A DNA stretch of 64,000 nt from Paracidovorax anthurii (lineage in GTDB: Bacteria; Pseudomonadota; Gammaproteobacteria; Burkholderiales; Burkholderiaceae_C): the NCBI RefSeq assembly GCF_003269065.1, contig NZ_QLTA01000001.1:173510-237509 (forward strand). Reading direction: 5' to 3'. Position 1 is the stretch's first letter, and every line of letters starts with the position of its first letter. The notes under the pieces are model-generated. The model worked only from the letters and a program-made list of their open reading frames with translations. It had not been told where the DNA came from and did not search any database. Positions 1 to 7,632 of this stretch are shown in pieces. Both the position numbers and the translations under genes were made by a program.

Positions 1-1
1 G

Positions 2-1561
2 CGCGCGGGCGCCGAGGGCGACCTGCCCGCCCTCGGCGCCTATGCGCGGCGGCTGGGCACGGCCGAGACCTTCGCGCTGGCCGAGCAGGCCAACCGCCAC
101 GCGCCCGAGCTGCACCGCTTCGACAGCCGGGGGCGGCGCATCGACCACGTGGAGTTCCACCCCGCATGGCACGCGCTCATGGCGCTCTACCGCGCGCAGG
201 GGCTGGTCTCGATGCCGTTCGAGGGCGAGCGGCGCGGCCGCTGGAGCGCCTGGGCGGCGGGCTTCTACCTGCACGCGCAGGTGGAGCAGGGCACGCTCTG
301 CCCGGCCACCATGACGCAGGCCGCCATCCCGCTGCTGCGCCGGGAGCCCGCGCTCTGGGAGCTGCTCGGCGCCCGGCTGCACGCCCGCGAGTACGACCCG
401 CGCGACGTGCCGGCGCGGGACAAGGCCAGCATCTGGCTCGGCATGGGCATGACCGAGAAGCAGGGCGGATCGGACGTACGCGCCAACACCACCGTCGCCA
501 CGCCCGCGGACGCGGGCGGCCGGGGGAGCGAATACCTGCTGCGCGGCCACAAGTGGTTCTTCTCGGCGCCCCAGAGCGATGCGCACCTCGTCGTGGCGCG
601 CACCGGCGAGGGCGGCCCGTTCGCGTGCTTCTACGTGCCGCGCCGCAGGCCCGACGGCACGCTCAACGGCGTGCACCTGCAGCGGCTCAAGGACAAGGTG
701 GGCAACCGCAGCAACGCCAGCAGCGAGGCGGAATTCCACGACGCCTGGGGCCTGCTGGTGGGTGAGGAAGGCCGGGGCATCCCGACCCTCATCGAGATGG
801 CCACCATCACGCGCCTGAACTGCGTGGCCGGCAGCGCGGCCATCCTGCGGCAGGCCACCGTGCAGGCCATCGCCTACGCGCGCCGCCGCCACGCCTTCGG
901 CAAGGCCCTGGCCGATCAGCCGCTGATGCGCGCCGTGCTGGTCGATCTGGCGCTGGAGAGCGAGGCCGCGCTCGCCCTGCTGCTGCGCCTGGCCGAGGCC
1001 TTCGAGCAGGACAACAGCCCGGCGGAGCGGGCCTGGAAGCGCATCGTGACGCCGGCCGCCAAGTTCTGGGTGTGCAAGCGCGGCGTGGAATGCACCGCCG
1101 AGGCCATGGAGGTGCTCGGCGGCAACGGCTATGTGCGCGAGGGAACGCTGGCGCGGCTCTTTCTGGAGGCGCCGGTGAATTCGATCTGGGAAGGCTCGGG
1201 CAACGTGATGTGCCTGGACGTGCTGCGCGCCCTGGCGCGCGAGCCCGAGGCCGCGCTCGCGCTGCTGGACGAGCTGGCCCCGGCCGCGCAGGGCGAGCCG
1301 CGCATCGCCGCCGCGCTGCGCGACCTGCAGGCGGTCCTGCTGGCGCCGCCCGAGGGGCTGGAAGCCCTGGGCCGCGTGCTCGCGCAGCGCCTCGTGCTGG
1401 CCGCCCAGGCCTGCCTGCTGCGCCGCCACGCGCCCGACGCCGTGGCCGACGCGTTCATCGCCACGCGGCTGGCGGACGGCGGCGCGGGGCGCGTGGTGGG
1501 CGCCATCGACACGCGCGCGATGGACACCGGGGCGATCCTGGAGCGGGCGTTTTCGGGGTGA
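2..1561 (+). CDS. AidB-like acyl-CoA dehydrogenase, 5' end outside the window
   Basis: The reading frame is open from the left edge, so the N-terminus (a few tens of residues by comparison with AidB, about 540 aa) is missing and 519 residues are visible. The motif VEFHPAWHALM near the start, the flavin/substrate region MTEKQGGSDVRANTT, the GNRSNASSE segment, and AMEVLGGNGYVREG followed by APVNSIWEGSGNV are all typical of the AidB/isovaleryl-type acyl-CoA dehydrogenase family. AidB is a flavoprotein linked to alkylation-damage protection in E. coli; many homologues are ordinary acyl-CoA dehydrogenases, so the substrate is unknown. It is followed after 20 nt by a convergent gene. The family is certain; the DNA-protection role is not. 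Confidence 0.9.
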   Translation, partial: RAGAEGDLPALGAYARRLGTAETFALAEQANRHAPELHRFDSRGRRIDHVEFHPAWHALMALYRAQGLVSMPFEGERRGRWSAWAAGFYLHAQVEQGTLCPATMTQAAIPLLRREPALWELLGARLHAREYDPRDVPARDKASIWLGMGMTEKQGGSDVRANTTVATPADAGGRGSEYLLRGHKWFFSAPQSDAHLVVARTGEGGPFACFYVPRRRPDGTLNGVHLQRLKDKVGNRSNASSEAEFHDAWGLLVGEEGRGIPTLIEMATITRLNCVAGSAAILRQATVQAIAYARRRHAFGKALADQPLMRAVLVDLALESEAALALLLRLAEAFEQDNSPAERAWKRIVTPAAKFWVCKRGVECTAEAMEVLGGNGYVREGTLARLFLEAPVNSIWEGSGNVMCLDVLRALAREPEAALALLDELAPAAQGEPRIAAALRDLQAVLLAPPEGLEALGRVLAQRLVLAAQACLLRRHAPDAVADAFIATRLADGGAGRVVGAIDTRAMDTGAILERAFSG

Positions 1562-1580
1562 GCCGCGCCGCGCCAGCAGC

Positions 1581-2426
1581 CTAGATCGCTTGCAATGCAG
1601 TCATGTACTTCATGAAAGTCGCGTTGGCCTCTTCGGACGATGCGGCGCCGGCGCCCAGCAGCGGCAGCAACTGCTCAGGCGCGCCATGCTTTTTCAGCGC
1701 GTCGTCGATCTGTGCAACAACCGTTGCCTCGTCGTTCGTGTCCGCAATCGCGGTCCGCACCTGCGCCGCGAATGCCAGTTCAGACGGGGGAACTTCGCCC
1801 AGCTGGATCGTGTAGCCCATCGCCCCCAGGAACGGCCCTGGTCCTTTTTCTCCGAAGTGCTTGCCCAGCTCATCGGCGGCGGTCTTGCGCAGTTCCCCGT
1901 CCAACATCGGATCGGTCATCGCCTGCATCAGGTTGTCGATGCCCTTGGCCACCTCGCTGCGGGCCCATCCAGCCGGGACCTCGATCATCGCCTCCGACCC
2001 CAGCCGCGCCGTCTGTACCGCCGTCCACAATGCCATCGCCTTTTGGGGCTCCACCGAAGTGCCGCCCTTGAGGTGCGTTGCCACCTCCGTTTCCACCTCG
2101 GTGCGCTGCGCAGCCGTCATGGCCTCGGCCTGCTGGAGCTGCTCCTCGGCCGTCGCCTTCAGCAGGTTCCTGACCCGCTCCTGCGCCGGCCGCAGGCTGG
2201 GCGCATGCGGCGCGGTGCGCTGGGGACTCGCGGAACGCGCACGCGCGGCGGGCGAATCGATCGACGCCGAACGACCGCGCGGCGACCCGGCCAGCGCGTG
2301 GTCGGCATGCCGCGCGGAGCCTCGCGGCGAGACCTCGCCGGTGGAGGCCGAAGATGCGGAGCCATGCTCCGGCGGCGGCATGGTGGCGCGGCGCGCAGAC
2401 GCGGGCGTGGAAACGTTGAGGGTCAT
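1581..2426 (-). CDS. Candidate type III effector, 281 aa (paralogue of the 10084-12048 gene)
   Basis: I recognise no named domain. The first ~80 residues are disordered and rich in Ser, Pro, Ala and Arg (for example GSASSASTGEVSPRGSA), as in type III secretion signals; the rest looks all-helical. Residues 94-142 and 162-195 align by eye with residues 89-138 and 194-227 of the product of 10084-12048, sharing EAM/KAM-xLW-xxVQ-xARL and an LD-x-LR block. The ATG at 2426 has a good Shine-Dalgarno (AAGGGAG) and lies about 30 nt below a PIP-box promoter. The gene is monocistronic and divergent from another candidate effector. Seen: composition, promoter, paralogy. Inferred: secretion into host cells. 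An intracellular HrpX-regulated protein is the main alternative. Confidence 0.6.
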   Translation of the reverse strand: MTLNVSTPASARRATMPPPEHGSASSASTGEVSPRGSARHADHALAGSPRGRSASIDSPAARARSASPQRTAPHAPSLRPAQERVRNLLKATAEEQLQQAEAMTAAQRTEVETEVATHLKGGTSVEPQKAMALWTAVQTARLGSEAMIEVPAGWARSEVAKGIDNLMQAMTDPMLDGELRKTAADELGKHFGEKGPGPFLGAMGYTIQLGEVPPSELAFAAQVRTAIADTNDEATVVAQIDDALKKHGAPEQLLPLLGAGAASSEEANATFMKYMTALQAI

Positions 2427-2455
2427 GGCAAAAACTCCCTTGTCAAAAAGGGCCC

Positions 2456-2517
2456 ATGCTCGCGCCGCCGGGCCGCACGGCCCCGGCCCCCCGCGAAAGG
2501 CATCGCTGCCTTGCGAA
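2456..2517 (-). promoter_or_regulatory. PIP-box promoter (HrpX-type) for the 1581-2426 gene
   Basis: Read on the minus strand, TTCGC (2517-2513), 15 nt, TTCGC (2497-2493), 31 nt, then GAGCAT (2461-2456). The two half-sites match the plant-inducible-promoter consensus TTCGB-N15-TTCGB exactly and the -10 matches YANNNT at five of six positions at the expected 30-32 nt. HrpX/HrpB-family AraC activators bind such boxes in Xanthomonas and Acidovorax. The box lies back-to-back with a second PIP box. Confidence 0.8.
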
Positions 2518-2539
2518 AGAAGGCAGGCCGGGGGCACGC

Positions 2540-2601
2540 TTCGCGCCATGGCGCAGCCCTTCGCGCCGCCCCCGCTGCGCCGCACGCGGCAGGCACACCA
2601 T
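2540..2601 (+). promoter_or_regulatory. PIP-box promoter (HrpX-type) for the 2649-5801 gene
   Basis: TTCGC (2540-2544), 15 nt, TTCGC (2560-2564), 31 nt, CACCAT (2596-2601). Both half-sites and the YANNNT -10 element fit the plant-inducible-promoter consensus completely, including spacing. The start codon at 2649 is 47 nt beyond the -10, giving a leader of roughly 40 nt. Only 22 nt separate this box from the divergent one. Confidence 0.85.
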
Positions 2602-2648
2602 GCAGTGCCACGCCGCCGGCTCCGCACCGCCCCCGAGAAAGACGCGCC

Positions 2649-5600
2649 ATGCTTCCCATCACCTCCCGCCCCTCTTCTCCCCGCGCAGGCCTGGACCACC
2701 CCGGGGCCCTTCCGGCGCAGGAGACCCCGGGCAGCCCGGGGCCGCGCCCGCCATCGCCCCACCCGCTGCGCGGCGCGCTGCCCTCCCGGCCGGGCACGCC
2801 GACGCCGCCGGATTCCCCGCTGGCGCCCCGGCGAACGCAACTCGGCACCTCCAGCTCCACGGAACGGCTGCAGGCGTTGCTGCGCCACCAGGCCGACGAG
2901 GCGACGGACGACGCGGCCCAGGCGATGGACACCGATTCGGATTCGGATTCCGACATGGAACTCGACATCGTCATCGACGACAGCGCGATCCAGGCCGCGC
3001 GCCAGGCCCGGATCGCCGAACTCACGCAGGCCCTGGCGGGCGCGCACACGACCGAGGCCTTGAACGCCATGGTGGAGCAGGCCATGCAGACGGCCTGGCA
3101 GGCGGCCGAGCGCGCCACGGTCCCCACGGGCAAGGACATCTCCGGCGCCCTCGTGCCCACCTTCGACAACCGGCACAACGGCTTCATGGACGCCTCGCAG
3201 GCCGTCGTGCGCCTGGAGGCGGCCGCGAACGCCTGGGATGCCGCGGTGGAGCACTACGGCGCGACGCTCTCCGCCCGCGACCTGCTCCTGCCGCACGCCG
3301 GCCCCGACCTGCTCGATCTGCAACTGCAGCACTTCCAGACCATGGCATGCCGCCTGCGGGCGCAGGAGAAGACCCTGCGCGGCCTCCTGCTCCTGCTGCA
3401 GTGCTTCCGGGTGGGGGCAGCGGGCCAGTCGCGCGTCCAGGACGAGGCGGCCGGCCATCTGCGCGAAGCCCGGGCCCTGCGCGCGCAGGAGCCCCTGGAC
3501 GCGCTGCCTCCGGGCCTCGCGGAAATCGACCAGGCGCTCCGCCAGGCGCTGGCGCGCGTGGGCAAGTCCATCCAGGGCGATCTGGAGCAGATCCAACAGA
3601 GCGGCAAGCCGCACCACGCCCCCGCCACGCTGGCGCCGCCGGGCAGCAACGCCAGCCGGCCCACGTCCATCGAGGAGGCCTGGATCGCGCACGTCGCCCA
3701 GTCCGGCACCGCGCTGGAGGAAGCCGCCCGGGCATTGCTGGCCGCCTGGGGGCACCCACCGGAAGCGCCGGCCCTGGCCGCGCCGGTGGCCGAGGCGCTG
3801 ACCGACCTGCCAGCCCTGCAAGACCGCGCGACCCAGCGCCGCGAAGCCGCGCTGCACCAGGCCATGGAGCCCCTGATGATGGCCGTGGAAGAGATGCAGG
3901 CCCGCGCCGCCGCGCGGCAGGACACGGCGCCGGACATGCCGTGGCGGCACACCCTGGACGTGTTCCACGACCTGAACCTCGCCCTGCAGTGCGCGGACGA
4001 CTTCAGCCGCATGCTGGACGCCCGCGCCGCGCAGTGGACCCCCGCGCAGCGCGAAACCTCCCGCGAGACCCTCGACGGCCTGCAGGCCCGGATCGCCCCG
4101 GCCCGGGAACAGGCCTCGGCACAGGCGCGGGCCGCCCTGAACCAGTCGCTCGACAGCCTCATCCAGCGGGGCATCGGCCTGCTGCGGATCGCGCAAACCG
4201 GGCCCGAGGACATGCAGGCCGCGGTCCGGCAAGCCCTTCCCGAGCTGGCCTCCACGGCGCGGAGCGCCCTGGCGTGGCTGGAGCAGTCGGGCGTCCACCC
4301 CCGCCTCGCCCCCCTCTCGCTGGAGCAGTGCGCGCAGGTGTGCACCGCCATCGCCCAGGCCTGCGACGACATGGTCCACGTGCCCGGAACACCCGCCGAG
4401 GCCGTGGAACACGCGGCGCGCCTGCAGGCGACCGAGCGCCAGGTCCGACAGGCCGGCCAGGGGGAGCTGGCGCCCGCCATGCGCCCGTTGGCGGACCTCT
4501 GCGGGGCCGCGCGCATGGAGGCGCTGGAAAAGGCGATCGAGTTGGAGATCGAGGCCGTCAACGCCCTGGACCAGACCGAATGGAGCGGCATCAACACGGC
4601 GATGGAGCGCGTGGGAACCCTGCTGTCCTCGGCCCACGCCATCGGCTTCGGACTGCCATTGCAGACAGGCCCCTCGGGACTGCAGGCGGCCGGCACGGGC
4701 GCGTCCTCGTCCACGACCGCGTCGGCCATGGACGCCACCACCTCCGAGGACGCGGCGCTCGCAGCCACGGTCCGCGCCACGGCCCGGCGCGCGCGGGAGA
4801 TGCGGCAGGCCTCCGCGGAGCTGCCGCGGGACACGCCGGCGCAGCTGGCGCAGATCCACCGCGAAACCCGCGCGGCGATCAGCGAGATCCTCTTCGCGGC
4901 GGAGGCCACCGACACGCTGCTCACCGTCTTCCAGGACGCCTCGGCCGCCCTGGCCATCGCCAGCGCGGCGGACCGGCCCGCGCTGGCGGCCGGTTTCGCG
5001 GACAGGGCCCGCCTGTCGAGCACGCACGCGGTCGATGCCCTGAGCGACCAGCTCGCCGCCAGCGCCGGCTTCAGCTCGAAGAAGGCCCGCCACCAGATCG
5101 ACGATGCCGGGGCCAACAACCGCTACACCGAACGCACGGCGGCCCAGGCGGAGCTGAGCCTGCGGGCTCTGGGGCTGATCTTCGAAGGCCAGAAGAAAGC
5201 CCTGCAGATTCACGGGCAGGAGCGGCTCGCACACCACGAGTTCCAGGATGCCGTACACGCCATCAGCAAGCCGTACGAGGAAGCATTGACGACCATCGAA
5301 ACGGGGATCAAGCGGCTGGAGGACAACCTGGCGACGGAGCGCGCGGCCTCGGGCGATACGCAGGGAACGGACGCGGAACTGAGTGCCATCAAGGCCAGCC
5401 TGGAGCGGCTGTCGTGGCGCGCCAGCAAGGAAATGGACATCACCGTCAGCCAGCTCACGGCCGACTGGCTGGAGCGCTTCATCGGCAATCCCCAGGCCAG
5501 CGCATCCCACGTGCGCCAGTTGATCGGCAGCACGGAAACGGTGAAGACCTACACCGAGCTGCTGGAGAAGCACAAGAAGGACCTCCTCGCAAAACTCGGC

Positions 5601-5801
5601 GACGATGCCATGAAGAGCGAGGCTCGCGCCTTCCTCGCGACCTGCCTGCGGGTGATGCAGCAACTGAGCGACCATAAAGAGAAGATCAAGCCCCAACTGA
5701 AGGAATTCACCACCCAGTACCTGGCGGATGCCGCCGCCAAGGCCGAGGAGCGCAAGACCTCGCAGCCCACCAACAAGGCACGCGGCCGCAAGCGGCGCTG
5801 A
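2649..5801 (+). CDS. Candidate type III effector, 1050 aa, helical, with basic C-terminal tail
   Basis: No family recognised. The N-terminal ~85 residues are Pro/Ser-rich (RPSSPRAG, PGSPGPRPPSPHP), the usual look of a type III export signal. Residues 94-102 form an acidic DTDSDSDSD run encoded by a GATTCG tandem repeat, followed by MELDIVIDD. The remaining ~930 residues are Ala/Glu/Gln-rich and appear entirely alpha-helical, with likely coiled coils and no transmembrane segment. The C-terminus ends in KARGRKRR, which resembles a monopartite nuclear localisation signal. The ATG at 2649 was chosen because it is the first one downstream of the PIP promoter in the long frame that continues upstream without a stop. 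Inferred role: an effector delivered into plant cells; enzymatic activity unknown. Confidence 0.65.
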   Translation: MLPITSRPSSPRAGLDHPGALPAQETPGSPGPRPPSPHPLRGALPSRPGTPTPPDSPLAPRRTQLGTSSSTERLQALLRHQADEATDDAAQAMDTDSDSDSDMELDIVIDDSAIQAARQARIAELTQALAGAHTTEALNAMVEQAMQTAWQAAERATVPTGKDISGALVPTFDNRHNGFMDASQAVVRLEAAANAWDAAVEHYGATLSARDLLLPHAGPDLLDLQLQHFQTMACRLRAQEKTLRGLLLLLQCFRVGAAGQSRVQDEAAGHLREARALRAQEPLDALPPGLAEIDQALRQALARVGKSIQGDLEQIQQSGKPHHAPATLAPPGSNASRPTSIEEAWIAHVAQSGTALEEAARALLAAWGHPPEAPALAAPVAEALTDLPALQDRATQRREAALHQAMEPLMMAVEEMQARAAARQDTAPDMPWRHTLDVFHDLNLALQCADDFSRMLDARAAQWTPAQRETSRETLDGLQARIAPAREQASAQARAALNQSLDSLIQRGIGLLRIAQTGPEDMQAAVRQALPELASTARSALAWLEQSGVHPRLAPLSLEQCAQVCTAIAQACDDMVHVPGTPAEAVEHAARLQATERQVRQAGQGELAPAMRPLADLCGAARMEALEKAIELEIEAVNALDQTEWSGINTAMERVGTLLSSAHAIGFGLPLQTGPSGLQAAGTGASSSTTASAMDATTSEDAALAATVRATARRAREMRQASAELPRDTPAQLAQIHRETRAAISEILFAAEATDTLLTVFQDASAALAIASAADRPALAAGFADRARLSSTHAVDALSDQLAASAGFSSKKARHQIDDAGANNRYTERTAAQAELSLRALGLIFEGQKKALQIHGQERLAHHEFQDAVHAISKPYEEALTTIETGIKRLEDNLATERAASGDTQGTDAELSAIKASLERLSWRASKEMDITVSQLTADWLERFIGNPQASASHVRQLIGSTETVKTYTELLEKHKKDLLAKLGDDAMKSEARAFLATCLRVMQQLSDHKEKIKPQLKEFTTQYLADAAAKAEERKTSQPTNKARGRKRR

Positions 5802-5865
5802 CGGGGGCGGCCTGCGCCGCGGAATCCGCCCTCGCGGCCCGCCGGCGCGCCCCGTGCCGCCATAG

Positions 5866-5884
5866 AATGCGATCCATTCGCATC
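5866..5884. promoter_or_regulatory. Fur-like box upstream of the sigma-factor gene
   Basis: AATGCGATCCATTCGCATC contains the inverted repeat ATGCGA-N5-TCGCAT and matches the betaproteobacterial-style Fur consensus AATGAGAATCATTCTCATT at 14 of 19 positions. It sits 32 nt before the start of the FecI-like gene, where iron-dependent repression is expected. Confidence 0.6.
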
Positions 5885-5916
5885 TGAGCCCTGCTTCCGC
5901 GGCGCCCGCCCACCCC

Positions 5917-6453
5917 ATGTCCACCCCCGCTCCCACCGCCTCCGGGAATGCGGTGCACGCCCTCTACCTGCAGCACCATGGCTGGCTCGTCGCGCGGCTG
6001 CGCCGCAAGCTGGGCTGCGCCTGGGACGCGGCCGACCTGGCGCAGAGCACCTTCGTGCGGGTGCTGTGCGCGCGCGGCACGCCCGTGGAATCGCTGGCCG
6101 AGCCCCGCGCCTACCTGACCACCATCGCCCAGCACCTGCTCTCCAACCACCTGCGCCGCCGGCAGATCGAGCGCGCCTACCTGGAGGCCCTGGCCACGCT
6201 GCCCGAGCCCGTGGCGCCGCCGCCCGACGCGCGCCTGATGGTGCTGGAGACGCTCGTCGCCATCGACCGCCTGCTGGACGGCCTGCCCGTGGTGGCGCGC
6301 CGCGCCTTCCTGCTCTGGCGGCTGGAGGAGCTGACGCAGGAGGAGATCGCCGCGCGCCTGGGCCTCTCGCGCACCAGCGTGCGCCGGCACCTCGCGGCGG
6401 CGGCCGAGCGCTGCTATTTCGGCGATGCCGGCGATGCCGGCGATGCGGCCTGA
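5917..6453 (+). CDS. FecI-type ECF sigma factor
   Basis: 178 aa, the usual size for iron-starvation ECF sigma factors. Region 2 is visible around CAWDAADLAQSTFVRVLCAR (residues ~32-51) and region 4, a helix-turn-helix, around ELTQEEIAARLGLSRTSVRRHL (~138-159). It would direct RNA polymerase to the TonB-receptor gene downstream once FecR transmits the substrate signal. It heads a sigma / anti-sigma / receptor set and overlaps the next gene by about 11 nt. The product ends in a GDAGDAGDAA repeat encoded by a 9-bp tandem repeat. Iron repression is suggested by the Fur-like box just upstream. Confidence 0.9.
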   Translation: MSTPAPTASGNAVHALYLQHHGWLVARLRRKLGCAWDAADLAQSTFVRVLCARGTPVESLAEPRAYLTTIAQHLLSNHLRRRQIERAYLEALATLPEPVAPPPDARLMVLETLVAIDRLLDGLPVVARRAFLLWRLEELTQEEIAARLGLSRTSVRRHLAAAAERCYFGDAGDAGDAA

Positions 6454-7417
6454 GGCCCCGGCCGTGAGCCCCGCCGTGGCCCGGCAGGCCGTGGCCTGGC
6501 TGCTGGCGCTGGACGATGCGCCCGAGGGCTCGGCCGCCGCGCCCGCCACCCACGCGCGCTGGCGCGACTGGCTGGACGCCGACCCCGCCCATGCCCTGGC
6601 CTGGGAGCGCATCGCGGCCATGGACGCGCGGCTGCGCGAGACGCCCCCCGGCGCCGCGCTGCATGCGCTGGCAGCCCCGGGGGCCGCGCGCCGCCGCACG
6701 GCGGCCCGGCTGGCGGTGCTGCTGGCGGCGGGCACGGGCGCGCTGCTGGCCGCGCGCCAGACCGCGCCCTGGCAGGCGCTCGCGGCCGACCTCTCCACCG
6801 CCACGGGCGAGCGGCGGCACACCGTGCTTGCCGACGGCACGCGGCTGCAGCTGGATACGGCCTCGGCCGTGGATGTGCGCTACGGCGCCATCGAGCGCCG
6901 CATCGTGCTGCGCCGGGGCGAGATCCTGATCGAAAGCGCGCCGGATGCCGCGCGCCCGCTGCGCGTGCAGACCGCCGAGGGCACCGTGCGCGCCATCGGC
7001 ACGCGCTTCACCGTGCGCCAGCGGGATGGCCTGACGGCCGTCGCCGTGCTGGGCGGCGCGGTGGAACTGCAGCCGCGCGGCGCGCAGGCACCGCCCCTGG
7101 TGCTGCACGCGGGGCAGGAGGCGGCCTTCAGCGCCACGCAGGCATCGCCGGCCGCCCCTCTGCGCGAAGGCGCGGCCGCCTGGAGCGAGGGCATGCTCGT
7201 GGCCGACGACATGGCCCTGCCCGACTTCCTCGCCGAGCTGGGCCGCTACCGCCCCGGCGTGCTGCGCTGCGCGCCCGAGGCCGCCGGCCTGCGCGTGTCG
7301 GGCACCTACCCGCTGGACGACACCGACCGCGTACTGGCCGCGCTCACGCGCTCGCTGCCGGTGGAGGTGCGCAGCCGCTCGCGCTGGTGGGTGACCGTGG
7401 CACGGCGGGCGGGCTGA
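6443..7417 (+). CDS. FecR-type transmembrane sigma regulator
   Basis: 324 aa from the ATG at 6443; ATGs at 6425 and 6434 are in frame but overlap the sigma gene further. The N-terminal cytoplasmic part carries the FecR DUF4880-like segment (AVAWLLALDD, RWRDWLDADPAHALAWERI). One membrane helix (AARLAVLLAAGTGALLAA) follows at ~85-105, then the periplasmic FecR domain (GERRHTVLADGTRLQLDTAS, VRAIGTRFTVR, AVLGGAVEL). FecR proteins sense the loaded outer-membrane receptor through its N-terminal domain and activate the partner sigma factor. Located between sigma and receptor genes, as usual. Confidence 0.9.
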   Translation: MRPEAPAVSPAVARQAVAWLLALDDAPEGSAAAPATHARWRDWLDADPAHALAWERIAAMDARLRETPPGAALHALAAPGAARRRTAARLAVLLAAGTGALLAARQTAPWQALAADLSTATGERRHTVLADGTRLQLDTASAVDVRYGAIERRIVLRRGEILIESAPDAARPLRVQTAEGTVRAIGTRFTVRQRDGLTAVAVLGGAVELQPRGAQAPPLVLHAGQEAAFSATQASPAAPLREGAAAWSEGMLVADDMALPDFLAELGRYRPGVLRCAPEAAGLRVSGTYPLDDTDRVLAALTRSLPVEVRSRSRWWVTVARRAG

Positions 7418-7443
7418 CCGGCACGCCCTTCCGGCCAGGACCG

Positions 7444-7490
7444 AATAGCTACACATTTAATAGCAAACTCTCCATATTTCACGGCGACAT
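7444..7490 (-). repeat. Short hairpin repeat, copy 1 (CATGTCGCCG box plus TTGCTATTAA hairpin)
   Basis: Read on the minus strand: CATGTCGCCGTG, a spacer, then GTTTGCTATTAAATG with TAGCTATT. It is one of six copies in the window (others at 35018, 37803, 40915, 46026 and 53796). It lies between the FecR-like gene and the receptor gene and stands out by its AT content. Confidence 0.7.
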
Positions 7491-7632
7491 GGAACCATCC
7501 CGGCTTCAAATCCTGCCCGGGGTGGCCATTTTCCGGCCCTCGCGTGTCATGCCAGGAGAAGCCCCGCACTGCGGGGCCTCGCCGCCCGACGGCACCGCCC
7601 GTCGATGCCCCTCCGATCCGCCCCGCACCTCC

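Noticed and set aside
1581..5936. Very long minus-strand open frame covering the 2649-5801 gene (1451 codons)
   Set aside because: Only its last 282 codons (1581-2426) look real. The rest is antisense to a gene with a PIP promoter and good third-position bias; long antisense frames are common at this GC content.
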